Below are positions 1-7,331 of a DNA stretch of 64,000 nt, piece by piece. This stretch comes from CAZUDI01 sp964618975. Its GTDB lineage: Bacteria; Desulfobacterota; Desulfomonilia; UBA1062. Where the stretch lies: contig CAZUDI010000008.1 of NCBI GenBank assembly GCA_964618975.1, positions 13,117 to 77,116 on the forward strand, in the 5' to 3' direction. Each line of letters opens with the position of its first letter. The first letter of the stretch is position 1. Made by a program: the position numbers and the translations under genes. Under the pieces are notes generated by a model. That model was not told where the DNA came from, ran no database searches, and saw only the letters and a program-made list of their open reading frames with translations.

Positions 1-517
1 TGCGCGCCAGGTAATCGATCCTGGCATAGTCGCTGTCGCCCACAAAGCAGACCGAAGGCTCCGCTTCCAGCCCCAGGGGCCGGAAACGGTCGGGGTTGGT
101 GGCCAGCGGCAGATAGAAGGCCTGCCCGAAGCCCCAGTCTTTGAGCTGCGGCACGAAATGGCGCTCAAAGCAGAAAATCCACGTGTTGTCTGCACGATAG
201 CGTTTCCCCATGCTGGAGGGGCGGGGCTGGTCCACATACCAGGTAACAAAGGGAATGCCGCGTTTGTGCATCTCGGAGGCGCAGAAACCCTCGTTGTCGA
301 CCCCCCGGCCGTTGAAGCTGAAGACCATCCCGGGCCGGAAGCCCTCCAGCGCCTCGATGAAGTGTTCCGACGAGATCAGCTCGGCCTGATGCCCCTCCGG
401 GGTCCGGGCGGTCGTGATCTGATCCACCAGGACCTCATGCCCGGCCTTTTTCAGGGCGTAGATCAGGTCCCGATCCATGAGGCCTTTCGCATTCATCAAA
501 AAGAGGATCTTTTGCAT
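1..517 (-). CDS. CgeB/DUF3880-like protein, N-terminal part (cut by window edge)
   Basis: The frame runs open from an ATG at 517 (AAAGGT upstream) to the window edge, giving 172 residues. It begins MQKILFLMNAKG and alternates beta strands and helices like a Rossmann-type glycosyltransferase N-terminus. The stretch GMVFSFNGRG followed by RGIPFVTWYVDQPRP is typical of the DUF3880/CgeB group, where a conserved Y-x-D-x-P segment follows the third strand. The family is linked to spore or cell-surface glycosylation and is glycosyltransferase-like; no substrate can be read from the fragment. The acetyltransferase at 779 points the other way, which would fit a surface-polysaccharide neighbourhood. 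The family call is fairly secure; the function is inference. Confidence 0.65.
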   Translation of the reverse strand, partial: MQKILFLMNAKGLMDRDLIYALKKAGHEVLVDQITTARTPEGHQAELISSEHFIEALEGFRPGMVFSFNGRGVDNEGFCASEMHKRGIPFVTWYVDQPRPSSMGKRYRADNTWIFCFERHFVPQLKDWGFGQAFYLPLATNPDRFRPLGLEAEPSVCFVGDSDYARIDYLAR

Positions 518-531
518 CTCAGTACCTTTTA

Positions 532-612
532 GTGGCCTGAGGGTCGAATTCCCCGCGGCTTGCAGCGGAAAGCAGGTTCCTTACGTGTGCCCTGGGGTTC
601 ATACCCATGATT
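532..612 (-). repeat. Dispersed intergenic structured repeat, copy 1a
   Basis: Read on the minus strand it carries the family hallmarks: ATGAACCCCAGGGC near one end, a CCGCTGCAAGC...GCGG hairpin in the middle and GACCCTCAGG at the other end. It lies in tandem with copy 1b between two divergent genes. Confidence 0.75.
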
Positions 613-634
613 GGCCTTGGGTTAAAATCCCCTG

Positions 635-706
635 ACTGGCTATGGGCCAAATTCCCTCAGCTACTGCCGCGGCCATGGAGGCTTGCCCCGGGGGCATTCC
701 CCTGAT
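635..706 (-). repeat. Dispersed intergenic structured repeat, copy 1b
   Basis: On the minus strand it reads ATCAGGGGAATG, CCCCGGGGCAAGCC, a GCCGCGGC palindrome and GGCCCATAGC, which are diverged versions of the same modules. It is tandem with copy 1a. Confidence 0.6.
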
Positions 707-778
707 CGATTTTCCTGTTCATCGGTCAGTCAATATATATTAGAATCTTGATTTAACCAAACGAATAGCGGGGGATTT

Positions 779-1360
779 ATGGCACAGGCATTCTTTACCC
801 GTGAGCTCTATCGGGAGATGACAGAGAAACACGGATTTGAATTCGGCGAATTCACCTACGGCGCTCCGGCAATCCATTGGCTGGGGGAAAAGGCCCGGCT
901 GAAAATCGGCAGGTACTGCTCCATTGCCAGCGGGGTACATATCTATCTGGGGGGCAATCACCGCACCGACTGGGTGACCACCTACCCCTTCCCGGCCCCG
1001 CCCATCAATCAGCTCTTTCCGGGTGCCGAGACCATCTCCGGCCATCCCGCCACCAAGGGCGACGTCATCATCGGCAACGATGTCTGGCTGGCAAACCATG
1101 CGGTCATCCTTTCGGGGGTCACCATCGGAGACGGCGCCGCCATCGGGGCCAACACCATCGTAACCAGGGATGTGGATCCCTACACCATCGTCGCCGGCAA
1201 TCCGGCCCGCTTTATCCGCAAACGTTTCAGTGAAACGCAGAGAGAGGCCCTGCTGGAGATCAGGTGGTGGGACTGGGACATGGAACGGGTCAGGCAGTTC
1301 GTGCCCCTGCTCTGTTCCGGTCGCATCGACGAATTCATCGCCCTTGCGCGTCAGCCGTAA
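779..1360 (+). CDS. XAT-family (CatB/Vat-like) hexapeptide acetyltransferase
   Basis: A 193-residue left-handed beta-helix acetyltransferase that would transfer acetyl from acetyl-CoA to a hydroxyl. Hexapeptide repeats run at about 40-57 and 93-135 (KGDVIIGNDVWLANHAVILSG, then VTIGDGAAIGANTIVTRDV). The loop GGNHRTDW around His61 matches the catalytic-His loop of xenobiotic acetyltransferases. The closing VAGNPARFIRKRF is the usual acetyl-CoA-binding end. The ATG at 779 follows a GGGGGA ribosome site. Members include streptogramin and chloramphenicol acetyltransferases, but many act on surface sugars. The neighbouring CgeB-like gene makes a glycan role at least as likely as drug resistance. 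Family is sure, substrate unknown. Confidence 0.85.
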   Translation: MAQAFFTRELYREMTEKHGFEFGEFTYGAPAIHWLGEKARLKIGRYCSIASGVHIYLGGNHRTDWVTTYPFPAPPINQLFPGAETISGHPATKGDVIIGNDVWLANHAVILSGVTIGDGAAIGANTIVTRDVDPYTIVAGNPARFIRKRFSETQREALLEIRWWDWDMERVRQFVPLLCSGRIDEFIALARQP

Positions 1361-1427
1361 GCCGGCCTCATCTTTTTTCCCTGTCGCTCATGCCGACCAA
1401 AAGGGGATCTCTCCACCGTGGTTCAAT

Positions 1428-1468
1428 AAAAAAGCCGGCCCTGCATTTAAGCAGGGCCGGCTTTTTGT
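1428..1468. terminator. Bidirectional Rho-independent terminator
   Basis: A perfect 11-bp stem (1434-1444 with 1451-1461) has a 6-nt loop, T5 on the plus side and T6 on the minus side. It lies between the convergent acetyltransferase and tRNA-Pro genes and can end both transcripts. Confidence 0.9.
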
Positions 1469-1476
1469 CTTTGATC

Positions 1477-1553
1477 TGGTCGGGACGAGAGGATTTGAAC
1501 CTCCGACCCCCTGAACCCCATTCAGGTGCGCTACCAGACTGCGCTACGTCCCG
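1477..1553 (-). tRNA. tRNA-Pro (anticodon GGG)
   Basis: The minus strand folds as a 77-nt cloverleaf. The 7-bp acceptor stem is CGGGACG/CGTCCCG, the D arm contains AGCGCAG...GGTAGCGC, and the anticodon stem CCTGA/TCAGG encloses loop ATGGGGT, giving anticodon GGG. The T arm is GGAGG-TTCAAAT-CCTC. Discriminator A is followed by an encoded CCA. A sigma70-like promoter and a perfect terminator flank it, so it is transcribed alone. Confidence 0.96.
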
Positions 1554-1566
1554 GAACCGGAAACAT

Positions 1567-1595
1567 TGCTAACACAGGGGCGTTTGCGGTGTCAA
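1567..1595 (-). promoter_or_regulatory. Sigma70 promoter of tRNA-Pro
   Basis: On the minus strand, a consensus TTGACA (1590-1595), 17-bp spacer and TTAGCA (1567-1572) lie 13 nt before the tRNA 5' end. Confidence 0.7.
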
Positions 1596-1718
1596 GCGCC
1601 ATAGCGAGGGAATAAAGCCCCGGGTTCCGGAGAGAGGGGGGACCTCCCCGACAGCTTGGGAAAAAAGGGGAAGGCATCGAGCGTAAGCCCCTCAAAACGA
1701 AGGGGGGCCAGCTGTGCC

Positions 1719-2855
1719 TCACTGCGAGCGGGCCACCGTGAGGGGTTCGGCAAAGTAGTTCCGGATGATCTTCTTGGCCAGGCCGTCGGCCTCGATCCAG
1801 TAGTAGTCCTCGCGGATGATGAGGCAGGCCACGGTGATGGCGCGCCCTGAGGCGGCGTCCTCGGCAAAGCCCACGAACCAATTACGCCGCCCGTCGGGCT
1901 GCGTGCCGTTGATGCTACCGGTCTTGGCACCGAGCACCAGGTTTTTCAGCACCCGATCGCGCGCATAGCCCCGGAAGGTGCCCGAGACCGTGCCCGATCG
2001 CACGGTGCGAGCCATCATACCCTTGAGTTTCTCGGCGGTGTCCTGGCTGAAGACCTCCACGCGTTCCACAGGCGTGGAGCGCACGATGCGCGGCGTCACC
2101 ATGGAGCCGCCCGTCAGCACCGGGCTTACGATCTGCCCGGCGTGGACCGGAGAGACCCGGGTGCGGCGGTTGAATCCGCTGGCCAGCTCCGCCAGGTTGT
2201 AGGTCGTCTCGGGGATGAAGAGCGTGCTGGGCCGGCAGGCGCACTCTTTCAGGGGGGAGGTCCAGAATCCCAGGCGCATGGCGCTGAGCAGGACAGGCTG
2301 CTCCCCGAGGTCGTAGGCGGCCAGCTTGCCGAAGACCACGTTGTTGGACACGGCGAAGGCCCGCTCCAGGGAGATCTGGCGGGTCCAGCGGTTGGTCGCG
2401 GTGGAGAGCTGGTCGCGGTAGAGGGTATGCGCCTTGCCGTTGTAGGAAAAGAGGGTCTCGGGGCTCATTCCGCCATATTCAAGGGCGGCCACCGAGGTAA
2501 CCACCTTGAAGAGACTCGCCGCGAGGTAGGTATCGAGACCCAGGGTGCAGTTCTCCCCACCTGCGTCCTTGCCGTAGAGGGCCAGCAGCTCCCCGCTGTA
2601 GGCGTCCATGACGGCCACGGCGGCGAAGCCGACCTTGTAGTCCTTCATGGCCTCGGCGATGTAGCCCTGAAGATCCCAGTCGACGGTGAGGTCGCGCTCC
2701 TCGATCAGTTCCGGGGTGATGAGCCTGAGATCGTCGCGGGTCAGCCCGGGACTGGCCTGTTCCTCGATCACCCCTGCTTCCTGCCGGGGGGCGTTCAGAA
2801 ACAACAGCCCGATAATAACCGCCAGGAGAAGCGCCAAGCACTTGATAATGTGCAT
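1719..2855 (-). CDS. Minimal penicillin-binding protein (transpeptidase domain only)
   Basis: About 378 residues with an N-terminal membrane anchor (KCLALLLAVIIGLLFL). It carries all three serine acyl-enzyme motifs: SLFK (nucleophile Ser), SNN and KTGS. The late segment GFNRRTRVSPVHAGQIVSPV...GSMVTPRIV is typical of the PBP transpeptidase fold. Class A and B PBPs normally carry an extra glycosyltransferase or pedestal domain; here only about 80 residues precede the transpeptidase, so it is unusually small. It probably crosslinks or trims peptidoglycan in the periplasm, or binds beta-lactams like a class D enzyme. An in-frame ATG at 2906 would add 17 basic residues but has no ribosome site; I prefer 2855, which begins the anchor. 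Confidence 0.82.
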   Translation of the reverse strand: MHIIKCLALLLAVIIGLLFLNAPRQEAGVIEEQASPGLTRDDLRLITPELIEERDLTVDWDLQGYIAEAMKDYKVGFAAVAVMDAYSGELLALYGKDAGGENCTLGLDTYLAASLFKVVTSVAALEYGGMSPETLFSYNGKAHTLYRDQLSTATNRWTRQISLERAFAVSNNVVFGKLAAYDLGEQPVLLSAMRLGFWTSPLKECACRPSTLFIPETTYNLAELASGFNRRTRVSPVHAGQIVSPVLTGGSMVTPRIVRSTPVERVEVFSQDTAEKLKGMMARTVRSGTVSGTFRGYARDRVLKNLVLGAKTGSINGTQPDGRRNWFVGFAEDAASGRAITVACLIIREDYYWIEADGLAKKIIRNYFAEPLTVARSQ

Positions 2856-3162
2856 TATTTTGTTGCCTTGCTTTCCCCGGGCCCGTTTCCCGTCCCGTCC
2901 AAACATATCGTCAACTTTATCGCACAGTTATTCTGCACCTGTCAACAGTGCCTTCACCCTTGCCTAACGGCAGAACGGCTCGAGAAATTGAGCCCTGATT
3001 ATCGCGCCCCTCCGCCCTGAGCGGACGATACGCAAGACAGCACGGCAAGAGCGCCATTCCTTGCCCAGGCAGGTCAGGGGCGTGCTCCGCGCTTTCACCT
3101 TGACTAGTGCAGTGCATAAATATAGGATGGACACCTCATAAGACAGGCAGGGGAAAAGAGCG
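2856..3162. other. Divergent intergenic region, about 300 bp
   Basis: It separates the PBP and the PhaR-like gene. The only signal seen is a weak plus-strand promoter candidate, TTGACT (3100-3105) and TATAGG (3121-3126) with a short 15-bp spacer. No repeat copy or RNA gene was recognised. Confidence 0.35.
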
Positions 3163-3684
3163 ATGAGGATCATCAAAAAGTACAAGAATCGCATCATGTA
3201 TGACACCGAGACCTCCAAACCCATCACGCTCAGGCAACTGGCCGAGATGATCAGGGAAAACATCTCCTTCAAAATCATGGAGAACACCTCCGGCAAAGAC
3301 ATCACCCGCGCCACCATCTTCCAGATCCTCCTGGATCTCGAGAAATCCGACAAGGGCGTGCGCCACCTGATCCCGGACATCATCTCCTGGCTGGTGGAAA
3401 CCAGCAAACAGGAGTATCGCAAGGCCTTCCACGATATCCTCCACGGCACCCTCAGCATGGATTTCGGGCACCAGTGGGCCAGCCACCTGGTAAAGAAGGG
3501 GATCGACGCCGAGATCCTCACCTCCGACAACGAGGCCCGCATGGTGGAACAGATCGCCTCCGGGTTGACCGAATTCTGCGACGAGTTCGTCAGGTCCCTC
3601 GAACAGACCCTCACGGAACGGATCGATGCCTTCGGCAAGCTGCTCTCCCCCACCCCGGACGCCATGGAAGGCCCCAAGCGCTGA
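3163..3684 (+). CDS. PhaR-like regulator (PHB/PHA accumulation regulator DNA-binding domain)
   Basis: A 173-residue protein. The first about 60 residues match the PHB accumulation regulator DNA-binding domain: IIKKYKNRIMYDTETSKPI, TLRQLAEMIRE, FKIMENTSGKDITRATIFQIL. In proteobacteria such proteins (PhaR) repress phasin and PHA genes and sense the polymer. The C-terminal half is helical and lacks the second PHB_acc repeat of classical PhaR. No PHA synthase is in the window, but an SDR reductase (5334) and a crotonase (16566) of the acyl-CoA type are. AGGGGAAAAG precedes the ATG. The family is clear; control of PHA here is inference. Confidence 0.82.
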   Translation: MRIIKKYKNRIMYDTETSKPITLRQLAEMIRENISFKIMENTSGKDITRATIFQILLDLEKSDKGVRHLIPDIISWLVETSKQEYRKAFHDILHGTLSMDFGHQWASHLVKKGIDAEILTSDNEARMVEQIASGLTEFCDEFVRSLEQTLTERIDAFGKLLSPTPDAMEGPKR

Positions 3685-3830
3685 AGACCCCGGATATCTG
3701 ACGCGCTTAAGCCGGGCCGCGCACAGCCAACCCCCACCTTCCGGTGTAAGGGCACCGGACTCACCGTTCCAGGCTTTTCCCTGGTGTCTGTGCCACGAGA
3801 ACATGGTAAGCCTCTTAATTCTATGGTATC

Positions 3831-4718
3831 ATGGAACAGATGGACATTTACAACGTGCACTTAAGTCTCAGGGAACTCCTCGTGCGGGCCAGCACCCAGC
3901 TGCCCTCCGACATAGAGGCCGCCCTCGAGCGGGCGTTGGACAGCGAGGAGCCCGGCTCGGTGGCAGGGGAAACGCTGTCCATCATCCTTAAGAGTGCGGC
4001 GATCTCCCGCCGTACGCACACCCCCCTCTGCCAGGATACGGGGGCCCTCTTCGCCGTGATCGAGGCCCGACCGGACGCCGATGTCTCGGCCATCCTCGCG
4101 GCCATCCCGGAGGCGCTGCGCGAACTCACCGCCGAGGGCCTGCTGCGACAGAACTGTGTCGATCCCCTCACGGAAAGCAACACCGGCGACAACACCGGCG
4201 CACACGTGCCGCAGATCCACTTCCATCCCTCGGACTCTCCGCCGCGCATCACGGTGATGCTCAAGGGCGGGGGCTCGGAAAACGTGAGCACCCAGTACAG
4301 CCTGCCCCACGAGGGACTCCGGGCCGGGCGGGATCTGGAAGGCGTGCGCCGCTGCCTGCTGGATGCCCTATGGCTGGCCCAGGGTCGGGGATGCGCCCCC
4401 GGGATCCTCGGCGTGTGCATCGGGGGGGATCGGGCCTCGGGCTATCTCGTCGCCAAGAGGCAGCTCCTGCGCCGGCTCGACGAGCCCAACCCGGAGGCCC
4501 GGCTCGCAGAGTTGGAGACCCAGGTTCTCGAACAGGCCAACACCCTCGGCATCGGCCCCATGGGCCTGGGGGGTAAAACCACCCTCCTGGGCGTGCGCAT
4601 CGGGTGCGCCGGCCGCCACCCGGCCTGCTACTACGTGACCCTGAGCTACTCCTGCTGGGCCACCCGGCGCTACGGGATCGAACTCACCGCGGGGGGGGAG
4701 ATCGCCCGATGGCTCTGA
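3831..4718 (+). CDS. Class I fumarate hydratase, alpha subunit (or tartrate dehydratase alpha)
   Basis: A 295-residue N-terminal half of an iron-sulfur hydro-lyase that interconverts fumarate and L-malate. Signature runs are LCQDTG (Cys67), NCVDPLTESNTGDNTGAHVPQIH, LKGGGSEN, GVCIGGD (Cys196) and SCWATRR (Cys275); these three Cys are the likely 4Fe-4S ligands. The C-terminal half is encoded separately at 4709 with a 10-bp overlap, as in the two-subunit fumarases of many anaerobes. L-tartrate dehydratase has the same architecture and cannot be excluded by eye. A second ATG nine bases downstream is an alternative start; neither has a strong ribosome site. Confidence 0.88.
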   Translation: MEQMDIYNVHLSLRELLVRASTQLPSDIEAALERALDSEEPGSVAGETLSIILKSAAISRRTHTPLCQDTGALFAVIEARPDADVSAILAAIPEALRELTAEGLLRQNCVDPLTESNTGDNTGAHVPQIHFHPSDSPPRITVMLKGGGSENVSTQYSLPHEGLRAGRDLEGVRRCLLDALWLAQGRGCAPGILGVCIGGDRASGYLVAKRQLLRRLDEPNPEARLAELETQVLEQANTLGIGPMGLGGKTTLLGVRIGCAGRHPACYYVTLSYSCWATRRYGIELTAGGEIARWL

Positions 4719-5290
4719 CACGCATCCATTCCCCGCTGACGCGGGAGGCATCCTCGAGGCTCAGGACAGGCGAGCGGGTGAGCATCAGCGGGCGGATCGT
4801 CACCGCGCGGGACAGGGTGCACGCCTTCCTGGCCGCCGGCAACCCCTCCCCGCTGGACCTGACGGGCCTGATCATCTACCACTGCGGCCCGGTGAGCCTC
4901 AGACAGGGTCAGGACTGGAGGATCGTCGCGGCCGGACCCACCACCTCCCAGCGCGAGGAGCCCTATGAGGCCGAGATCATCCAACGCTTTCATCCCGGGG
5001 CCATCATGGGCAAGGGCGGTATGGGGGAAAGGACGCTGGCGGCCCTTGAAGAGTACGGCGGCGTGTACCTGCACCTCACGGGGGGCGCGGCGGCCTTCCT
5101 GGCCGCCTGTGTCACCGAGGTCCGCGGGGTCTATCTCAGCGAGTTCGGCCTGCCGGAGGCCATGTGGGAGGTGACCGTGGCCGACCTGCCGGCCCTGGTT
5201 ACCATGGACAGTCACAGGAGATCGCTGCACCGGGAGGTGGAGCGGCAATCGCGCCTGAGGCTGGATTCCCTTTTGAACCCGGTCCCTTGA
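4709..5290 (+). CDS. Class I fumarate hydratase, beta subunit
   Basis: A 193-residue protein forming the C-terminal domain of the split hydro-lyase. It has DLTGLIIYHCGPV, AAGPTTSQREEPYEAEII and GAIMGKGGMGERT, the segments that bind the substrate carboxylates in this family, then GGAAAFLAACV and PEAMWEV. The ATG at 4709 overlaps the end of the alpha gene, so translation is probably coupled. A longer upstream frame is open but falls inside the alpha gene and lacks similarity. Fumarase or tartrate dehydratase, as for alpha. Confidence 0.88.
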   Translation: MALTRIHSPLTREASSRLRTGERVSISGRIVTARDRVHAFLAAGNPSPLDLTGLIIYHCGPVSLRQGQDWRIVAAGPTTSQREEPYEAEIIQRFHPGAIMGKGGMGERTLAALEEYGGVYLHLTGGAAAFLAACVTEVRGVYLSEFGLPEAMWEVTVADLPALVTMDSHRRSLHREVERQSRLRLDSLLNPVP

Positions 5291-5333
5291 CAGCTAGATT
5301 CACATAACCAGCAGATATATAGGAGGTTATACT

Positions 5334-6119
5334 ATGAATGTGCATGAGATGTTCGATCTGAGCGGCAAGGTTTCCATCGTCACCGGCGGCGGCCGGGGCA
5401 TCGGCAGGTTCATCGCCACGGGTCTGGCCGAGGCCGGATCGAACGTGGTGCTGGCCTCCCGCAAACTCGACAACTGCGAGCAGGCCTGCCGCGAACTGGC
5501 CGAGAAGGGGGTCAAGACCCTGGCCGTCAAATGCGACATGGCCTCCCAGGAGGACCTCGAGAACCTCGTGGATGTCACCCTCAAGGAGATGGGCAGCATC
5601 GACGTGCTGGTCAACAACGCCGGCATCACCTGGGGGGCCCCCACGCTCGATTTTCCCCTGGACAAGTGGGAGAAGATCTTCGACGTCAACGTCAGGGGGG
5701 TGTGGATCCTCACCCAGAAGACGGCCCGGGTCATGAAGGACCAGGGCGGCGGCAAAATCATCAATATCTCCTCGATCTACGGATCGCGCGGATCCATCGA
5801 GGAGGGGCATCCCGCCGTGGCCTATAACCCCTCCAAGGCCGCCATCGAGGTGCTCACCAAGAATCTGGCCGTCAAGCTGGCGCGCTACAAGATTCACGTC
5901 AACTGCATCGCCCCGGGGATGTTCCGCACCGACATGATGGAGTACCTCTTCAAGCCGGACCTCAAGCCGGTCCTCGACATCGCCCTGTCCATGGTTCCGC
6001 TCAACACCTACGGCACCGAGGACAGCATCAAGGGCCTGGCCGTCTTCCTGGCCTCGGCCGCCTCCGACTTCATCACGGGCGCCGTCATTCCGGCCGACGG
6101 CGGATACCTCGCCACCTGA
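5334..6119 (+). CDS. Short-chain dehydrogenase/reductase (FabG-like)
   Basis: A 261-residue classical SDR. The NAD(P) motif TGGGRGIG is at 17-24, NNAG at 94-97, the catalytic Ser in INISSIYG (about 147), and Tyr164/Lys168 in AYNPSKAA. The end FITGAVIPADGGYLAT is typical of 3-oxoacyl-ACP or gluconate 5-dehydrogenase-type SDRs. AGGAGG precedes the ATG at ideal spacing. It is alone on its transcript, about 45 bp after the fumarase genes. Candidate roles are a 3-oxoacyl or acetoacetyl-CoA reductase; the substrate is not readable from sequence. Confidence 0.88.
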   Translation: MNVHEMFDLSGKVSIVTGGGRGIGRFIATGLAEAGSNVVLASRKLDNCEQACRELAEKGVKTLAVKCDMASQEDLENLVDVTLKEMGSIDVLVNNAGITWGAPTLDFPLDKWEKIFDVNVRGVWILTQKTARVMKDQGGGKIINISSIYGSRGSIEEGHPAVAYNPSKAAIEVLTKNLAVKLARYKIHVNCIAPGMFRTDMMEYLFKPDLKPVLDIALSMVPLNTYGTEDSIKGLAVFLASAASDFITGAVIPADGGYLAT

Positions 6120-6125
6120 CCGGCA

Positions 6126-6203
6126 AATCAGGGGCATGAACCCCAGGGCAATCCTTTGACCCTGTCTTCCGCTGCAGGCAACGGGGAGTGTGTCCCTGAG
6201 TCA
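6126..6203 (+). repeat. Dispersed intergenic structured repeat, copy 2
   Basis: Reads TCAGGGGCATGAACCCCAGG, then TTCCGCTGCAGGC and finally TCCCTGA; the TCAGGG start and CCCTGA end are complementary. The rest of the 6204-6428 gap shows only a GC-rich inverted repeat (GGCGGGCG/CGCCCGCC, near 6208-6233). Confidence 0.75.
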
Positions 6204-6428
6204 TGAAGGGCGGGCGTCCCGCGGCGCCCGCCTGCCGCAAATCATAAGCCAGGGTCCCCCTCTTTTTGACACCACCGGCGGTAAGGAAATATGTGCACAA
6301 GCGAAATCATGGATCGGACCTTCCGGGCGGCCCTGGCCCTCCTGGCGGGCGCTACACGCAAGTCTCTTTCCCCGGGGGGAGAGAATCACCGCAGAGCGGG
6401 AGCGGACCTGCAGCCTGTGACGGGCCCC

Positions 6429-7331
6429 TCAGGTGTTCAGCCAGTAGACGTCGCGCCGGATGCGGCGGACCCTGGCCCGGGCTGCCCGGGCGCCCTCTTC
6501 CACATAGCGGTCGAAATACTCGAAATCGGCCCAGCTGTAAGCGCCGATGTCCGGCCGGATCACGCAGTCGATCTCCCTGGTCATATAGACGTTCATGAAC
6601 TCGCGCGTGATGTCGTAGCTGCGAAAGACCACGTCCAGGCTGTGGTGGAGCTCCTGCCCCTGCCCGTCGAGGGGATCGACGCTGCGGGTAACATCCACCC
6701 CCACGAGATAGTCGGGTTTCAGGGTGCGCGCCAGGTTGACCGGGATCATCTCGGCCACCCCGCCGTCCACCAGGAGCATGCCGTGCAGGCCCACGGGCGG
6801 GAAAAAACCCGGCGCGGCGCAGCTCGCCTGCAGGGCGGTGCACAGGTCCCCCTCGGCAAAAACGATGGGGTTGCCGGTCACCAGGTCCACGCTCAGGCAC
6901 GCAAACGGCAGGCGCAAATCGCGAAAGTCGGCGTCCCCCACGAGCTCGTGCATGTGATAGACGAAGTCCTCGGGCGTGACCAGTGACTGGCGGCTCAGGG
7001 CCATGGTGAAGAAATAACCCTTCTTGAGCGTGGCCTGGAGACGATCGAAGAAGCCCCGCGAGGTCTCCCCCTCCTCCACGAGCCCCATGCCCCGCCTGGT
7101 CTCCTGAAACAGGGGCGATTGCATGTAGTCCCGCAGACGCCTCTCCACCTCGTCGATGTCACCATACAGGGCATAGAGCCCCCCCACAATGGCACCAAAC
7201 GAAACCCCCGCGATGCCCTCGATGGGAACCTCTCCCTGTCTGAGGGCGCGGATCACCCCGATGTGGGCGAGCCCCCGGGCGCCGCCGGCGCCCAGGGCCA
7301 GGATGACGCGCCGCCGGCGCCTAAGCTTCAC
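6429..7331 (-). CDS. Patatin-like phospholipase (RssA/YlbK type)
   Basis: A 300-residue patatin-fold lipid acyl hydrolase. The oxyanion-hole loop GAGGARGLAHIGV is at 14-26, the nucleophile Ser44 lies in GVSFG, and the dyad Asp189 in VDGGVAEMIPV. Bacterial relatives hydrolyse phospholipids or act as esterases at the inner membrane. It starts inside the end of the HDAC-like gene (4-bp ATGA overlap), so it is the third gene of a coupled operon with the hydantoinase-like and HDAC-like genes. Confidence 0.88.
   Translation of the reverse strand: MKLRRRRRVILALGAGGARGLAHIGVIRALRQGEVPIEGIAGVSFGAIVGGLYALYGDIDEVERRLRDYMQSPLFQETRRGMGLVEEGETSRGFFDRLQATLKKGYFFTMALSRQSLVTPEDFVYHMHELVGDADFRDLRLPFACLSVDLVTGNPIVFAEGDLCTALQASCAAPGFFPPVGLHGMLLVDGGVAEMIPVNLARTLKPDYLVGVDVTRSVDPLDGQGQELHHSLDVVFRSYDITREFMNVYMTREIDCVIRPDIGAYSWADFEYFDRYVEEGARAARARVRRIRRDVYWLNT

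Noticed and set aside
2142..3020. Long plus-strand open frames opposite the PBP gene, and many other antisense frames across the window
   Set aside because: High GC keeps antisense frames open; they lack ribosome sites and known motifs and mirror the codon pattern of the real genes.
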